Of a stretch of 5,275 nt of DNA, positions 1 to 5,275 are shown in pieces; positions within the stretch are counted from its first letter, which is position 1, and each line of letters opens with the position of its first letter. The notes below the pieces were generated by a model. It did not search any database, had not been told where the DNA came from, and saw nothing but the letters and a program-made list of their open reading frames with translations. The translations under genes and the position numbers were made by a program. Source of the stretch: an uncultured Cellvibrio sp. (GTDB taxonomy: Bacteria; Pseudomonadota; Gammaproteobacteria; Pseudomonadales; Cellvibrionaceae); assembly GCA_946482385.1 (NCBI GenBank), contig CAMLRI010000195.1, positions 1 to 5,275 on the forward strand. Direction: 5' to 3'.

Positions 1-563
1 TTGTCGCAGCTGAGTAAGGTAAAGGCTTTGTGTTTTGCCTCGAAGCGTTTTTTTAGTGCCGCGACTAAATAACCAATGGCGGAAATAGGTTGTGCCAGGT
101 TGTTAAGGTCGTGGCTAATATCCGGATGCTTCAGGTTTAAATTGCCCGTCGCGGGGTCGTGGCAATAACCTTTTTCGGTAACTGTGAGCGACACAATTTT
201 AATGCTGGGGTCGGCCATCACATCAACCAGCCCTGCGGGATTTTCCGGGCCGACCAGGGTGCTGGCCACAGCGCCAATAATTTGCAATTTTTCGCCATCG
301 CCGGAGCGTTCTACCAGGGTGTACAAGCAATCTTGCGGCGCCAATTGCTCGCGCACACTGGGCGAGCGCAGGCTGCAACCGATAATGCCCCAGTCGCCGC
401 CAAACTGGTTGAGCACTGCCTCGGTATAAAACGCCTGGTGGGCGCGGTGAAAGGCGCCTATGCCTAAATGCACTATGCCGGGCTTAAGTGCGCTGCGGTT
501 GTACTTGGGCAGAATAACGTCTTGGGGCAAGTGCGCGAGCTGCGCCTGGTTCAATCGATTCAT
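1..563 (-). CDS. uxuB: Mannitol dehydrogenase family oxidoreductase, probable fructuronate reductase (N-terminal part, cut by window edge)
   Basis: This reading frame starts at the ATG complementary to 561-563 and stays open to the left edge, giving 187 complete codons of a protein that is usually about 480-500 residues. The visible part is the N-terminal Rossmann-type NAD-binding domain of the polyol-specific long-chain dehydrogenase family. It shows GIGAFHRAHQ at residues 34-43, the block VSLTVTEKGYC at 124-134, and LLSCD at 183-187, where the family normally continues into the asparagine-rich DNLPxNG segment. Family members reduce D-fructuronate to D-mannonate (UxuB) or oxidise mannitol or arabinitol. 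The TEKGYC block and the adjacent divergent KDG kinase favour fructuronate reductase in hexuronate catabolism. The extreme N-terminus (LNQAQLAHLPQDV) resembles mannitol 2-dehydrogenases, so substrate is not settled. The catalytic C-terminal half is outside the window. A weak GGA lies about 9 nt upstream of the ATG. The family is certain; the substrate is inferred. Confidence 0.85.
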   Translation of the reverse strand, partial: MNRLNQAQLAHLPQDVILPKYNRSALKPGIVHLGIGAFHRAHQAFYTEAVLNQFGGDWGIIGCSLRSPSVREQLAPQDCLYTLVERSGDGEKLQIIGAVASTLVGPENPAGLVDVMADPSIKIVSLTVTEKGYCHDPATGNLNLKHPDISHDLNNLAQPISAIGYLVAALKKRFEAKHKAFTLLSCD

Positions 564-613
564 GGTAAAAATCCAGCTGAGATTAAATAATTTTAAACAA
601 AAACCTACGCAGA

Positions 614-629
614 TTTGGCGCGCGCCAAA
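614..629. promoter_or_regulatory. Perfect 16-bp palindrome, candidate operator
   Basis: TTTGGCGCGCGCCAAA is its own reverse complement over all 16 bases, with a central CG, and stands out as a GC-rich block inside an AT-rich spacer. It lies 50 bp upstream of the uxuB-like start and about 147 bp upstream of kdgK. A central CG dyad is typical of LacI-family operators. The TTGG...CCAA frame also recalls GntR-type UxuR/ExuR sites, but these have a TTGGTATACCAA core, 2 bp shorter. Which regulator binds, if any, cannot be told from the sequence, and no regulator gene is in the window. Confidence 0.45.
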
Positions 630-655
630 CCTGTTACACAAACACTTTTTGGTGG

Positions 656-687
656 ACAAAATTCTGTGCAATCCACTTAAATTTTGT
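656..687. repeat. Inverted repeat ACAAAATT / AATTTTGT, possible second regulatory site
   Basis: The arms at 656-663 and 680-687 are exact 8-bp reverse complements separated by 16 bp. They lie between the 16-bp palindrome and the putative kdgK -10. The arms are AT-rich, so in this base composition chance is a real alternative. It could be a regulator site that overlaps the kdgK -35 region. Confidence 0.25.
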
Positions 688-706
688 ATGTTTAACGAGT
701 CGCTAA

Positions 707-715
707 TGCTATATT
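707..715 (+). promoter_or_regulatory. Putative extended -10 promoter element for kdgK
   Basis: TGCTATATT combines a TG extension with a TATATT hexamer (5 of 6 matches to TATAAT). It would start transcription near 722, giving a leader of about 55 nt before kdgK. There is no strong -35 at the standard distance; TTGTAT at 684-689 is 20 bp away, which is too long for a normal sigma-70 spacer. An extended -10 can work without a good -35. The call was made by eye. Confidence 0.3.
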
Positions 716-776
716 TTACGGCGATAAACACGCCGACAATAAAACGGTTTTCCTCGAATTTTTTACCTCGGAATAA

Positions 777-1724
777 ATGATCATGGCACACATAGCAGCG
801 CTGGGCGAAGTAATGGTGGAGCTCTCTCCCTTTCCAACCGCCGACAACAATGGCCGCGAAATAATGGCACTCTCCTTTGCGGGCGACACCTACAACACTT
901 CGGTGTACATGGCGCGCCTGGGCCTTAAAACCGACTACGTTACCCAGCTGGGCGACGACCCCTACAGCGCGCAAATTATGCAGCGCATGGCAGCGGAAAA
1001 TATTGGCACCGGCATGATTCGCCAACTGCCGGGCCGCTCGCCCGGTTTGTACATCATCCGCAACCGCCCCGACGGCGAGCGCGAATTTTTTTACTGGCGC
1101 AAAGAGGCGCCGGCCCGCGAGTTGTTTGCTACCCAGGAAGCGGCCGATAAACTCTGCCAGCAACTGGTGAACTGCAATTGCGTGTACCTGAGCGGTATTA
1201 CCCTGGCGATCATCGGCGCTAAATCCCGCGAGTTCCTTTACAACAGTTTGCACCGCTTGCGTCAGCAGGGCGTGACTATTGCCTACGACAGCAACTATCG
1301 CCCGCGCCTGTGGGCCGATAAACAAGAAGCGCAACAGGCCATGCTGGCGATTATGGAATACACCGATATTGCCCTGCTCACCCTCGACGACGAACAGCTG
1401 CTGTGGGGCGATGATTCCATTGAAGGCTGCAAGCGCCGCTACGCAGAATTCGAACTGGCTGAGCTGGTGCTCAAGCGCGGTGCCGATGATGCAGTGATCA
1501 TCACGCCCCAAGGCGAATTGCGCGTACCTGTGCCGCCAGTGCAAGGTGTGGTGGATACCACGGGTGCGGGCGATACTTTTAACGCAGGTTATCTCGCTGG
1601 CCGCCTGATGGGTAAATCCCTGGAGGATTCTGCCAAGCAGGGCATTCGCTGCGCCGGCATTATTATTCGCCATCGCGGTGCCATTATTGATCAAGCTGTT
1701 TTTGCTAAAGAACTGGGCGCTTAG
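777..1724 (+). CDS. kdgK: 2-keto-3-deoxygluconate kinase (PfkB family)
   Basis: This enzyme phosphorylates 2-keto-3-deoxy-D-gluconate with ATP to KDPG, the substrate of the Entner-Doudoroff aldolase, in the cytoplasm. It is the common step for hexuronate, pectin and alginate breakdown products. The 315-residue frame has the usual length of about 310 and aligns by memory with E. coli KdgK along its whole length. The landmarks are GEVMVEL near the N-terminus, AGDTYNTSVYMARLG at 35-49, RSPGLYIIR at 87-95, FFYWR at 104-108, YDSNYRPRLW at 170-179 (substrate-pocket motif), LTLDDE at 201-206, KRGAD at 233-237, and the PfkB signature DTTGAGDTFNAGY at 260-272 with catalytic base Asp266. The start is uncertain by two codons. 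The ATG at 783 (MAHIAALGE) has better spacing from the GGA at 770-772 than the ATG at 777. The gene is divergent from the uxuB-like gene and is followed 58 nt later by an intrinsic terminator, so it is probably monocistronic. Confidence 0.93.
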   Translation: MIMAHIAALGEVMVELSPFPTADNNGREIMALSFAGDTYNTSVYMARLGLKTDYVTQLGDDPYSAQIMQRMAAENIGTGMIRQLPGRSPGLYIIRNRPDGEREFFYWRKEAPARELFATQEAADKLCQQLVNCNCVYLSGITLAIIGAKSREFLYNSLHRLRQQGVTIAYDSNYRPRLWADKQEAQQAMLAIMEYTDIALLTLDDEQLLWGDDSIEGCKRRYAEFELAELVLKRGADDAVIITPQGELRVPVPPVQGVVDTTGAGDTFNAGYLAGRLMGKSLEDSAKQGIRCAGIIIRHRGAIIDQAVFAKELGA

Positions 1725-1738
1725 GCCACTGGTGTAAA

Positions 1739-1780
1739 CATCGGGGTTACTACTACCGGGTTATTTCTACCGGGTTATTA
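1739..1780. repeat. Three tandem 14-bp repeats between kdgK and its terminator
   Basis: Copies are at 1739-1752 (CATCGGGGTTACTA), 1753-1766 (CTACCGGGTTATTT) and 1767-1780 (CTACCGGGTTATTA). The last two differ only at the final base; the first is diverged at four positions. The array starts 14 nt after the kdgK stop and ends just before the terminator stem. It is noncoding and too short to be a CRISPR array or an iteron origin. Its GGGTT core also occurs in the terminator stem, so slippage duplication from that region is possible. Confidence 0.7.
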
Positions 1781-1782
1781 CT

Positions 1783-1808
1783 AAAGGCGGGTTCAACCCG
1801 CCTTTTTT
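1783..1808 (+). terminator. Rho-independent terminator of kdgK
   Basis: The 9-bp stem AAAGGCGGG (1783-1791) / CCCGCCTTT (1797-1805) has a TTCAA loop, which could zip up further to a shorter loop. It is followed by six T (1803-1808) and then ATTTT. It sits 58 nt after the kdgK stop in the convergent gap before the VOC gene. In the minus direction the same stem is followed only by TTTAGTAATAA, so it would be a weak terminator for the VOC gene; no other candidate for that gene is seen. Confidence 0.9.
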
Positions 1809-1851
1809 ATTTTAAATTCCCACAACAAATGGATTTATGGCACTGGGTAAT

Positions 1852-2253
1852 TTAAGTCTGCAACTGGCAGCGCAGCATTTTGTTGCCGCGTTTGCACAGC
1901 TGGATCGCTAACCCCCAGGGATCACGCATCATCACCAGGTGCGAGCCATCTTTAATATGCACTTCTTCGGCAAAGCTGGCGCCCACAGCTTCCAGCTCGG
2001 CGCGTTTTTGTTCCGGGTTGTCGCACACAAAAGCCAGGTGCAATAGCAGCGGGTTCATGTTGGCGTAATCCGGCACCTGCTCTGGCGGGTTGCAATAAAT
2101 TTCCAGCATCACATCGCCGCTATCGTCTGCCAGAAAATGGGTATTGGCCCCGCCTTCCTGTTTGCGCACTACGGCTAACCCCATGTGCTTAACATACCAG
2201 TCGGCCATCGCAATGGGGTCGGCCACGTTAATGGCGAAATGTTCTATCTTCAT
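1852..2253 (-). CDS. VOC family (glyoxalase/bleomycin-resistance fold) protein
   Basis: This 133-residue protein has the single-domain vicinal-oxygen-chelate fold, made of two beta-alpha-beta-beta-beta modules. It starts with MKIEHFAINVADP, whose His5 is the usual first metal ligand. MLEIY supplies Glu51, and LLLHLAF at 69-75 supplies His72. The closing motif RDPWGLAIQL at 110-119 has Gln118 where metal-dependent members usually have Glu. Family members include glyoxalase I, extradiol dioxygenases, fosfomycin and bleomycin resistance proteins and many uncharacterised ones; the sequence does not show which reaction applies here, and it is too unlike lactoylglutathione lyase for me to call it that. 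The start at 2253 was chosen because the fold begins exactly there and a GGA lies 9 nt upstream. The frame is open further back to 2358, but that extension would run through the pntB terminator. The protein ends with a short tail after the domain (KRGNKMLRCQLQT). Confidence 0.88.
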   Translation of the reverse strand: MKIEHFAINVADPIAMADWYVKHMGLAVVRKQEGGANTHFLADDSGDVMLEIYCNPPEQVPDYANMNPLLLHLAFVCDNPEQKRAELEAVGASFAEEVHIKDGSHLVMMRDPWGLAIQLCKRGNKMLRCQLQT

Positions 2254-2267
2254 CGTTAGGTATCCAA

Positions 2268-2290
2268 TAACACTGCTGTTTTCAGTGGTA
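2268..2290. repeat. Inverted repeat upstream of the VOC gene
   Basis: TAACACTG (2268-2275) and CAGTGGTA (2283-2290) are inverted copies with one mismatch, separated by 7 bp. In the transcript direction it ends 14 nt before the VOC start, next to the GGA that serves as ribosome site. It overlaps a TTGATA (2294-2289) / GTTATT (2271-2266) pair at 17 bp, but that promoter would start transcription about at the ribosome site, so the promoter reading is doubtful. It could be an operator or a leader hairpin. Confidence 0.3.
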
Positions 2291-2327
2291 TCAATTGCGA
2301 GACGCCATGCTTTCCTGAATATTTGCG

Positions 2328-2352
2328 AAAAAAAGAGCGCACTAAGGCGCTC
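2328..2352 (-). terminator. Rho-independent terminator of the pnt operon
   Basis: Read on the minus strand, GAGCGC (2352-2347) and GCGCTC (2340-2335) form a 6-bp GC-rich stem with a CTTAGT loop, followed directly by seven T (2334-2328). It begins 14 nt after the pntB stop codon. It separates the pnt operon from the VOC gene on the same strand and argues that the VOC gene has its own promoter within 2254-2327. Confidence 0.9.
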
Positions 2353-2366
2353 AAACACGGAGAAAA

Positions 2367-3770
2367 TTAATCGAGATTCTTCACAATGGTTTCCACCATC
2401 TTCTTGGCATCGCCAAACAACATCATGGTGTTGTCGCGGTGGAACAATTCGTTTTCCACACCGGCATAACCCGATGCCATGGAGCGCTTCACAAACAACA
2501 CTGTGCGCGCTTTTTCCACTTCCAAAATCGGCATACCAAAAATCGGGCTCTGCGGATTGCTCTTGGCGGCGGGGTTGGTCACATCGTTGGCGCCAATCAC
2601 AAAGGCCACATCGGCAGTTTGGAATTCATTGTTAATATCTTCCAGCTCAAACACTTCATCGTAGGGCACATTGGCTTCGGCCAGCAGCACGTTCATGTGG
2701 CCGGGCATACGCCCCGCTACCGGGTGAATCGCGTAGCTCACTTTTACTCCGGCGTGTTTCAACTCGTCGGCCATTTCGCGCAGGGCGTGTTGCGCTTGCG
2801 CCACCGCCATACCGTAACCGGGCACAATAATTACCGAGCCGGCATTTTTCATAATAAAGGCTGCGTCTTCTGCGCTGCCGCGTTTTACCGGGCGCTCTTC
2901 GCCGCCGCCGGCCGCTGCCGCCGAAGTATCGGCGCCAAAGCCGCCGAGAATCACGTTGAAGAAAGAGCGGTTCATGCCCTTACACATAATGTAAGAAAGA
3001 ATTGCACCGGATGAACCCACCAGGGCGCCAGTGACAATCAGCGCATCGTTGTGCAGGGTAAAACCAATGCCCGCCGCGGCCCAACCGGAATAGGAGTTCA
3101 GCATGGACACCACTACCGGCATATCGGCACCGCCGATGGGAATAATCAGCAGCACACCAATGACAAATGCCAGGGCAGTCATGCCCCAAAATACCCAGGG
3201 CGCCTGCTCGACACAGAAGTAGCCGATCAAGCCAATAATTACCGCGCCGATTAAAGCATTTAATAAATGCTGGCCGGCAAACACAATCGGCTTGCCCGAT
3301 ACCAAACCCTGCAGCTTGGTAAAGGCGATTACGGAACCCGAAAAAGTAATAGCGCCAATAACCACGCCCAGGCCCATTTCAATGCGGCTGGCGATATAAA
3401 TTTCGCCGTTGCTGCCGACAATGCCAAAGGCTTCCGGATTGCTAAACGCAGCGCCGGCTACCAGCACTGCCGCCATACCCACCAAACTGTGGAAAGCGGC
3501 AACCAGTTGCGGCATGGCGGTCATGGCAATTTTTTTGGCGATCACAATACCAATCACCGCGCCTATGGCCAGTGCCACAATAATCCAGGCATAAGAGGTT
3601 ACTGCCGGGCTTAGTATGGTGGTGCCTATGGCAATAGCCATACCCAGCATGCCGAAGAAGTTGCCGCGGCGTGAAGACTCCGGTGAGGAGAGGCCGCGCA
3701 GCGCCATAATAAACAGCACAGCGGCCACCAAATAGGCGAGCGAAGTTAAGTTGTCGTAAGTGGATGTCAT
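2367..3770 (-). CDS. pntB: NAD(P)+ transhydrogenase (proton-translocating), subunit beta
   Basis: The beta subunit carries most of the membrane channel (dII) and the NADP(H)-binding dIII domain. With the alpha parts it moves hydride from NADH to NADP+ driven by inward proton flow across the cytoplasmic membrane. It is 467 residues long (E. coli 462). Residues 1-265 are a run of hydrophobic helices. His94 in AAFHSLVG and Asn225 in MLNSYSGW correspond to the known proton-channel residues His91 and Asn222 of E. coli. A hydrophilic, Ala/Gly-rich linker at about 282-298 leads to dIII. This has GYGMAVAQAQ at 318-327, HPVAGRMPGHMN at 349-360, GANDVTNPAA at 393-402 with Asp396, and KRSMASGYAG at 428-437 with Lys428 and Arg429, which bind the NADP phosphate. 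All key residues are present. The start has GGGGAA 5 nt upstream. It is the last gene of the operon, 15 nt after pntAB. Confidence 0.98.
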   Translation of the reverse strand: MTSTYDNLTSLAYLVAAVLFIMALRGLSSPESSRRGNFFGMLGMAIAIGTTILSPAVTSYAWIIVALAIGAVIGIVIAKKIAMTAMPQLVAAFHSLVGMAAVLVAGAAFSNPEAFGIVGSNGEIYIASRIEMGLGVVIGAITFSGSVIAFTKLQGLVSGKPIVFAGQHLLNALIGAVIIGLIGYFCVEQAPWVFWGMTALAFVIGVLLIIPIGGADMPVVVSMLNSYSGWAAAGIGFTLHNDALIVTGALVGSSGAILSYIMCKGMNRSFFNVILGGFGADTSAAAAGGGEERPVKRGSAEDAAFIMKNAGSVIIVPGYGMAVAQAQHALREMADELKHAGVKVSYAIHPVAGRMPGHMNVLLAEANVPYDEVFELEDINNEFQTADVAFVIGANDVTNPAAKSNPQSPIFGMPILEVEKARTVLFVKRSMASGYAGVENELFHRDNTMMLFGDAKKMVETIVKNLD

Positions 3771-3785
3771 GGCAATTCCCCGGAA

Positions 3786-4070
3786 TTATTTTTTCTTTTT
3801 GTACATGGCAAGCATGCGTTGGGTAACAGTGAAGCCGCCAAAAATATTAATGGCGGCCAACACCATGGCGAAAAAGCCCAGCACCTTGGACAGGCTCATG
3901 CCCTCGGGGCCAACGGCGATCAGGGCGCCGACAATAATCACACTGGAAATAGCGTTGGTAACGGCCATTAGCGGCGTATGCAGGGCGGGGGTTACGCTCC
4001 ACACCACGTAGTAGCCGACAAAAATGGCCAACACAAAAATGGACAACTGGGAAACAAATTGACCTTCCAT
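3786..4070 (-). CDS. pntAB: NAD(P)+ transhydrogenase subunit alpha, part 2 (membrane segment)
   Basis: This 94-residue membrane protein corresponds to the C-terminal membrane part of E. coli PntA, here a separate polypeptide as in Rhodospirillum rubrum. Three hydrophobic segments are visible, at about 9-26, 34-54 and 60-80. The conserved blocks are GYYVVWSVTPALHTPLMAVT at 19-38, TNAIS at 38-42 and INIFGGFTVTQRML at 74-87. E. coli PntA has one more helix before this region, which is lacking here, as in other short versions. The tail is a basic KKKK, placing the C-terminus on the cytoplasmic side by the positive-inside rule. GAGGAA 6 nt before the ATG is a good ribosome site. The gap to pntAA is 14 nt and to pntB 15 nt. 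It forms the dII proton channel together with PntB. Confidence 0.96.
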   Translation of the reverse strand: MEGQFVSQLSIFVLAIFVGYYVVWSVTPALHTPLMAVTNAISSVIIVGALIAVGPEGMSLSKVLGFFAMVLAAINIFGGFTVTQRMLAMYKKKK

Positions 4071-4084
4071 TTTTAATTCCTCAA

Positions 4085-5239
4085 TCAGGCCGCAGTGGCG
4101 GGTTGGAAATTGGGATGCACTATGGCGCCCTCGCGGGTGAGGGTGCTGGCGGCGACAATTTCATCCTGCCAGTTCACACTCAGCTGCTTATCAGCGACCA
4201 GCGGCGTTAAATAGTTGAGCAAATTTTTTGCGTAGAGCGCGCTGGCATCGGCGGAAATACGGCTGGGGATATTAAACAGGCCAATAATGGTTACGCCGTT
4301 CACTTCCACAATTTCACCCGGTTTGGTGAGGGTGCAGTTGCCGCCCTGCTCTGCGGCCAAATCCACAATCACCGAACCTGGGCGCATGCTGTACACCATC
4401 TCGTCGTTGATCAGGGTCGGCGCCTTGCGGCCGGGAATGAGCGCGGTGCAAATGGCGATGTCTTGTTTCTTCAGGGTTTCTGCGACCAGCTCGGCCTGGC
4501 GGCGTTTATAGTCGTCGCTCATTTCTTTGGCGTAGCCGCCGGCGGTTTCCGCTTGCTTGGTTTCTTCCGATTCCACCATCACAAATTTACCGCCCAGGCT
4601 TTCCACCTGTTCTTTGGAGGCGGGGCGCACATCGGTGGCGCTAACAATCGCGCCCAAACGGCGCGCCGTGGCAATGGCCTGCAAACCGGCCACGCCCGCA
4701 CCCAGTACCATCACCCGCGCCGGCGCTACTGTGCCGGCGGCGGTCATCATCATGGGCATGGCGCGGTCGTAAACATTAATCGCCTCCAATACCGCGCGGT
4801 AACCGGCGAGGTTGGATTGCGAGCTGAGCACATCCATGGATTGCGCGCGGGTAATGCGCGGTACAAATTCCAGGGCGATAGCGCTAATACCGGCATCGGC
4901 ATAGGCTTGCAGCGCCTTGGGTTCGGCGTAGGGGGCGAGCATGGCCAGCAGCAGTGCGCCGCGTTTCATCAGCGCCAGCTCATTGATATCGCCTTCGCCC
5001 GCCAGCAGTGGCCGCTGCACTTTAAGCACTACATCGGCAGTGCCCAGCAGTGTGCCCAGGTCGGTTTCGATGTGGGCGCCAGCAGCGCGGTAGTCCTCGT
5101 CGGTAATGCGGCTGGCAAGGCCGGCACCGGCTTCTACCGCAACATCAAAACCCAGGGCGATAAATTTTTTCACCGTATCCGGTGTTGCCGCCACGCGGCG
5201 CTCGTGGGCGCGGCGCTCTTTGGGAATGGCAAGCTTCAT
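4085..5239 (-). CDS. pntAA: NAD(P)+ transhydrogenase subunit alpha, part 1 (soluble NAD(H)-binding domain dI)
   Basis: This is the peripheral dI component that binds NADH/NAD+ on the cytoplasmic face and exchanges hydride with dIII of PntB. It has 384 residues, the same as R. rubrum dI, and is related to alanine dehydrogenase. MKLAIPKER at 1-9 opens the family domain. The RQD loop is intact, with Arg128, Gln133 and Asp136 within PRITRAQSMD. The Rossmann motif GAGVAGLQAI is at 180-189, followed by ATDVRP at 201-206 with Asp203, which binds the adenosine ribose and gives NAD preference. The mobile loop carries Tyr236 in GGYAKEM. These residues match R. rubrum numbering with an offset of one. 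AGAGGA about 8 nt upstream of the ATG fits a normal start. It is the first gene of the pnt set visible here. Only 36 bp upstream are in the window and no promoter can be called there. Confidence 0.98.
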   Translation of the reverse strand: MKLAIPKERRAHERRVAATPDTVKKFIALGFDVAVEAGAGLASRITDEDYRAAGAHIETDLGTLLGTADVVLKVQRPLLAGEGDINELALMKRGALLLAMLAPYAEPKALQAYADAGISAIALEFVPRITRAQSMDVLSSQSNLAGYRAVLEAINVYDRAMPMMMTAAGTVAPARVMVLGAGVAGLQAIATARRLGAIVSATDVRPASKEQVESLGGKFVMVESEETKQAETAGGYAKEMSDDYKRRQAELVAETLKKQDIAICTALIPGRKAPTLINDEMVYSMRPGSVIVDLAAEQGGNCTLTKPGEIVEVNGVTIIGLFNIPSRISADASALYAKNLLNYLTPLVADKQLSVNWQDEIVAASTLTREGAIVHPNFQPATAA

Positions 5240-5275
5240 GGGGTATATCCTCTGTTATTTTTTCGAGCCGCTATT

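Larger units (their letters stand above)
564..776. promoter_or_regulatory. Divergent intergenic region between uxuB-like gene and kdgK
   Basis: This 213-bp spacer separates two divergently transcribed sugar-acid genes, so it must hold both promoters unless one gene is leaderless. It is clearly more AT-rich than the genes on both sides, apart from a GC-rich palindrome at 614-629. A possible extended -10 for kdgK (TGC then TATATT) is at 707-715, with no good -35 at 17 bp. For the minus-strand gene a weak TTTGGC (629-624) / TAGGTT (607-602) pair with a 16-bp gap can be drawn, which would place the palindrome on its -35. A small stem, CGGCG at 719-723 and CGCCG at 731-735, would lie in the kdgK leader. 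No known KdgR or UxuR/ExuR box is recognisable. The promoter assignments are guesses by eye; the role as shared control region follows from the gene layout. Confidence 0.6.

Noticed and set aside
159..467. Plus-strand open frames opposite the uxuB-like gene (also 184-429 and 460-780)
   Set aside because: They lie antisense to a frame with clear family motifs, and show no family resemblance or consistent ribosome site; 460-780 crosses the divergent promoter region.
614..629. Palindrome as a KdgR or UxuR/ExuR site
   Set aside because: KdgR sites are AT-rich with GAAA/TTTC arms, and UxuR/ExuR sites have a TTGGTATACCAA core. The GC-filled centre and different half-site spacing do not match either, so no regulator is named.
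1739..1805. Possible CRISPR-like or iteron array after kdgK
   Set aside because: There are only three 14-bp units with no spacers, no cas or rep gene is nearby, and they sit directly before an ordinary terminator.
2254..2358. Upstream extension of the VOC gene to an ATG at 2358 (35 extra residues)
   Set aside because: The extension would be encoded across the pntB terminator hairpin and T-run, has no VOC-like sequence, and the fold starts cleanly at the internal ATG with a ribosome site.
2439..3014. 191-codon plus-strand open frame opposite pntB, and similar frames at 3051-3254 and 3267-3614
   Set aside because: They are long only because the GC-biased codons of pntB leave few stops on the opposite strand. 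Their composition (rich in His, Arg, Gly, Asn) is typical of antisense shadows.
3786..3800. A-rich run at the end of pntAB as a programmed slippage site
   Set aside because: pntB is already in the same frame as pntAB, so a one-base shift would lead out of the pntB frame; the A-rich codons simply encode the lysine tail.
2367..5239. The pnt genes as alanine dehydrogenase plus unrelated membrane proteins
   Set aside because: pntAA is related to alanine dehydrogenase, but the RQD loop, the mobile Tyr loop and the adjacent pntAB and pntB with full channel and NADP-binding motifs identify the transhydrogenase.

Overview
The window looks like a chromosomal segment of a free-living Gram-negative bacterium. 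Its moderate GC, its gene content and the three-gene form of the transhydrogenase fit a polysaccharide-degrading gammaproteobacterium of the Cellvibrio type. That taxonomic guess rests on recall of protein similarity; no search was run. There are no mobile elements, CRISPR arrays, tRNA or rRNA genes.

Left part (1-1724): two sugar-acid genes are transcribed away from each other. On the minus strand is the N-terminal part of a mannitol-dehydrogenase-family oxidoreductase, most likely fructuronate reductase (UxuB), which runs off the left edge. On the plus strand is a complete 2-keto-3-deoxygluconate kinase (KdgK). These are the reductase and kinase steps of the hexuronate route: fructuronate to mannonate, then KDG to KDPG, then Entner-Doudoroff cleavage. 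The 213-bp spacer between them carries a perfect 16-bp palindrome and a second inverted repeat, and is the most likely place for shared regulation. kdgK ends in three tandem 14-bp repeats followed by a strong intrinsic terminator.

Middle (1852-2253, minus): a small single-domain VOC (glyoxalase-fold) protein of unknown substrate. It converges on kdgK and appears to be transcribed separately from the genes to its right.

Right part (2367-5239, minus): a compact operon pntAA-pntAB-pntB for the proton-translocating NAD(P)+ transhydrogenase. It is in the three-polypeptide form (alpha split into a soluble NAD(H) domain and a small membrane subunit, plus beta), with gaps of 14 and 15 nt and a clear terminator after pntB. 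It couples the proton gradient to NADPH formation from NADH.

Overall this is ordinary metabolic sequence. I see no convincing undescribed system. The points worth a second look are the operator-like palindrome between uxuB and kdgK, the three tandem 14-bp repeats before the terminator, the Glu-to-Gln change at the expected last metal ligand of the VOC protein, and the in-frame arrangement of pntAB and pntB with only one stop codon between them.
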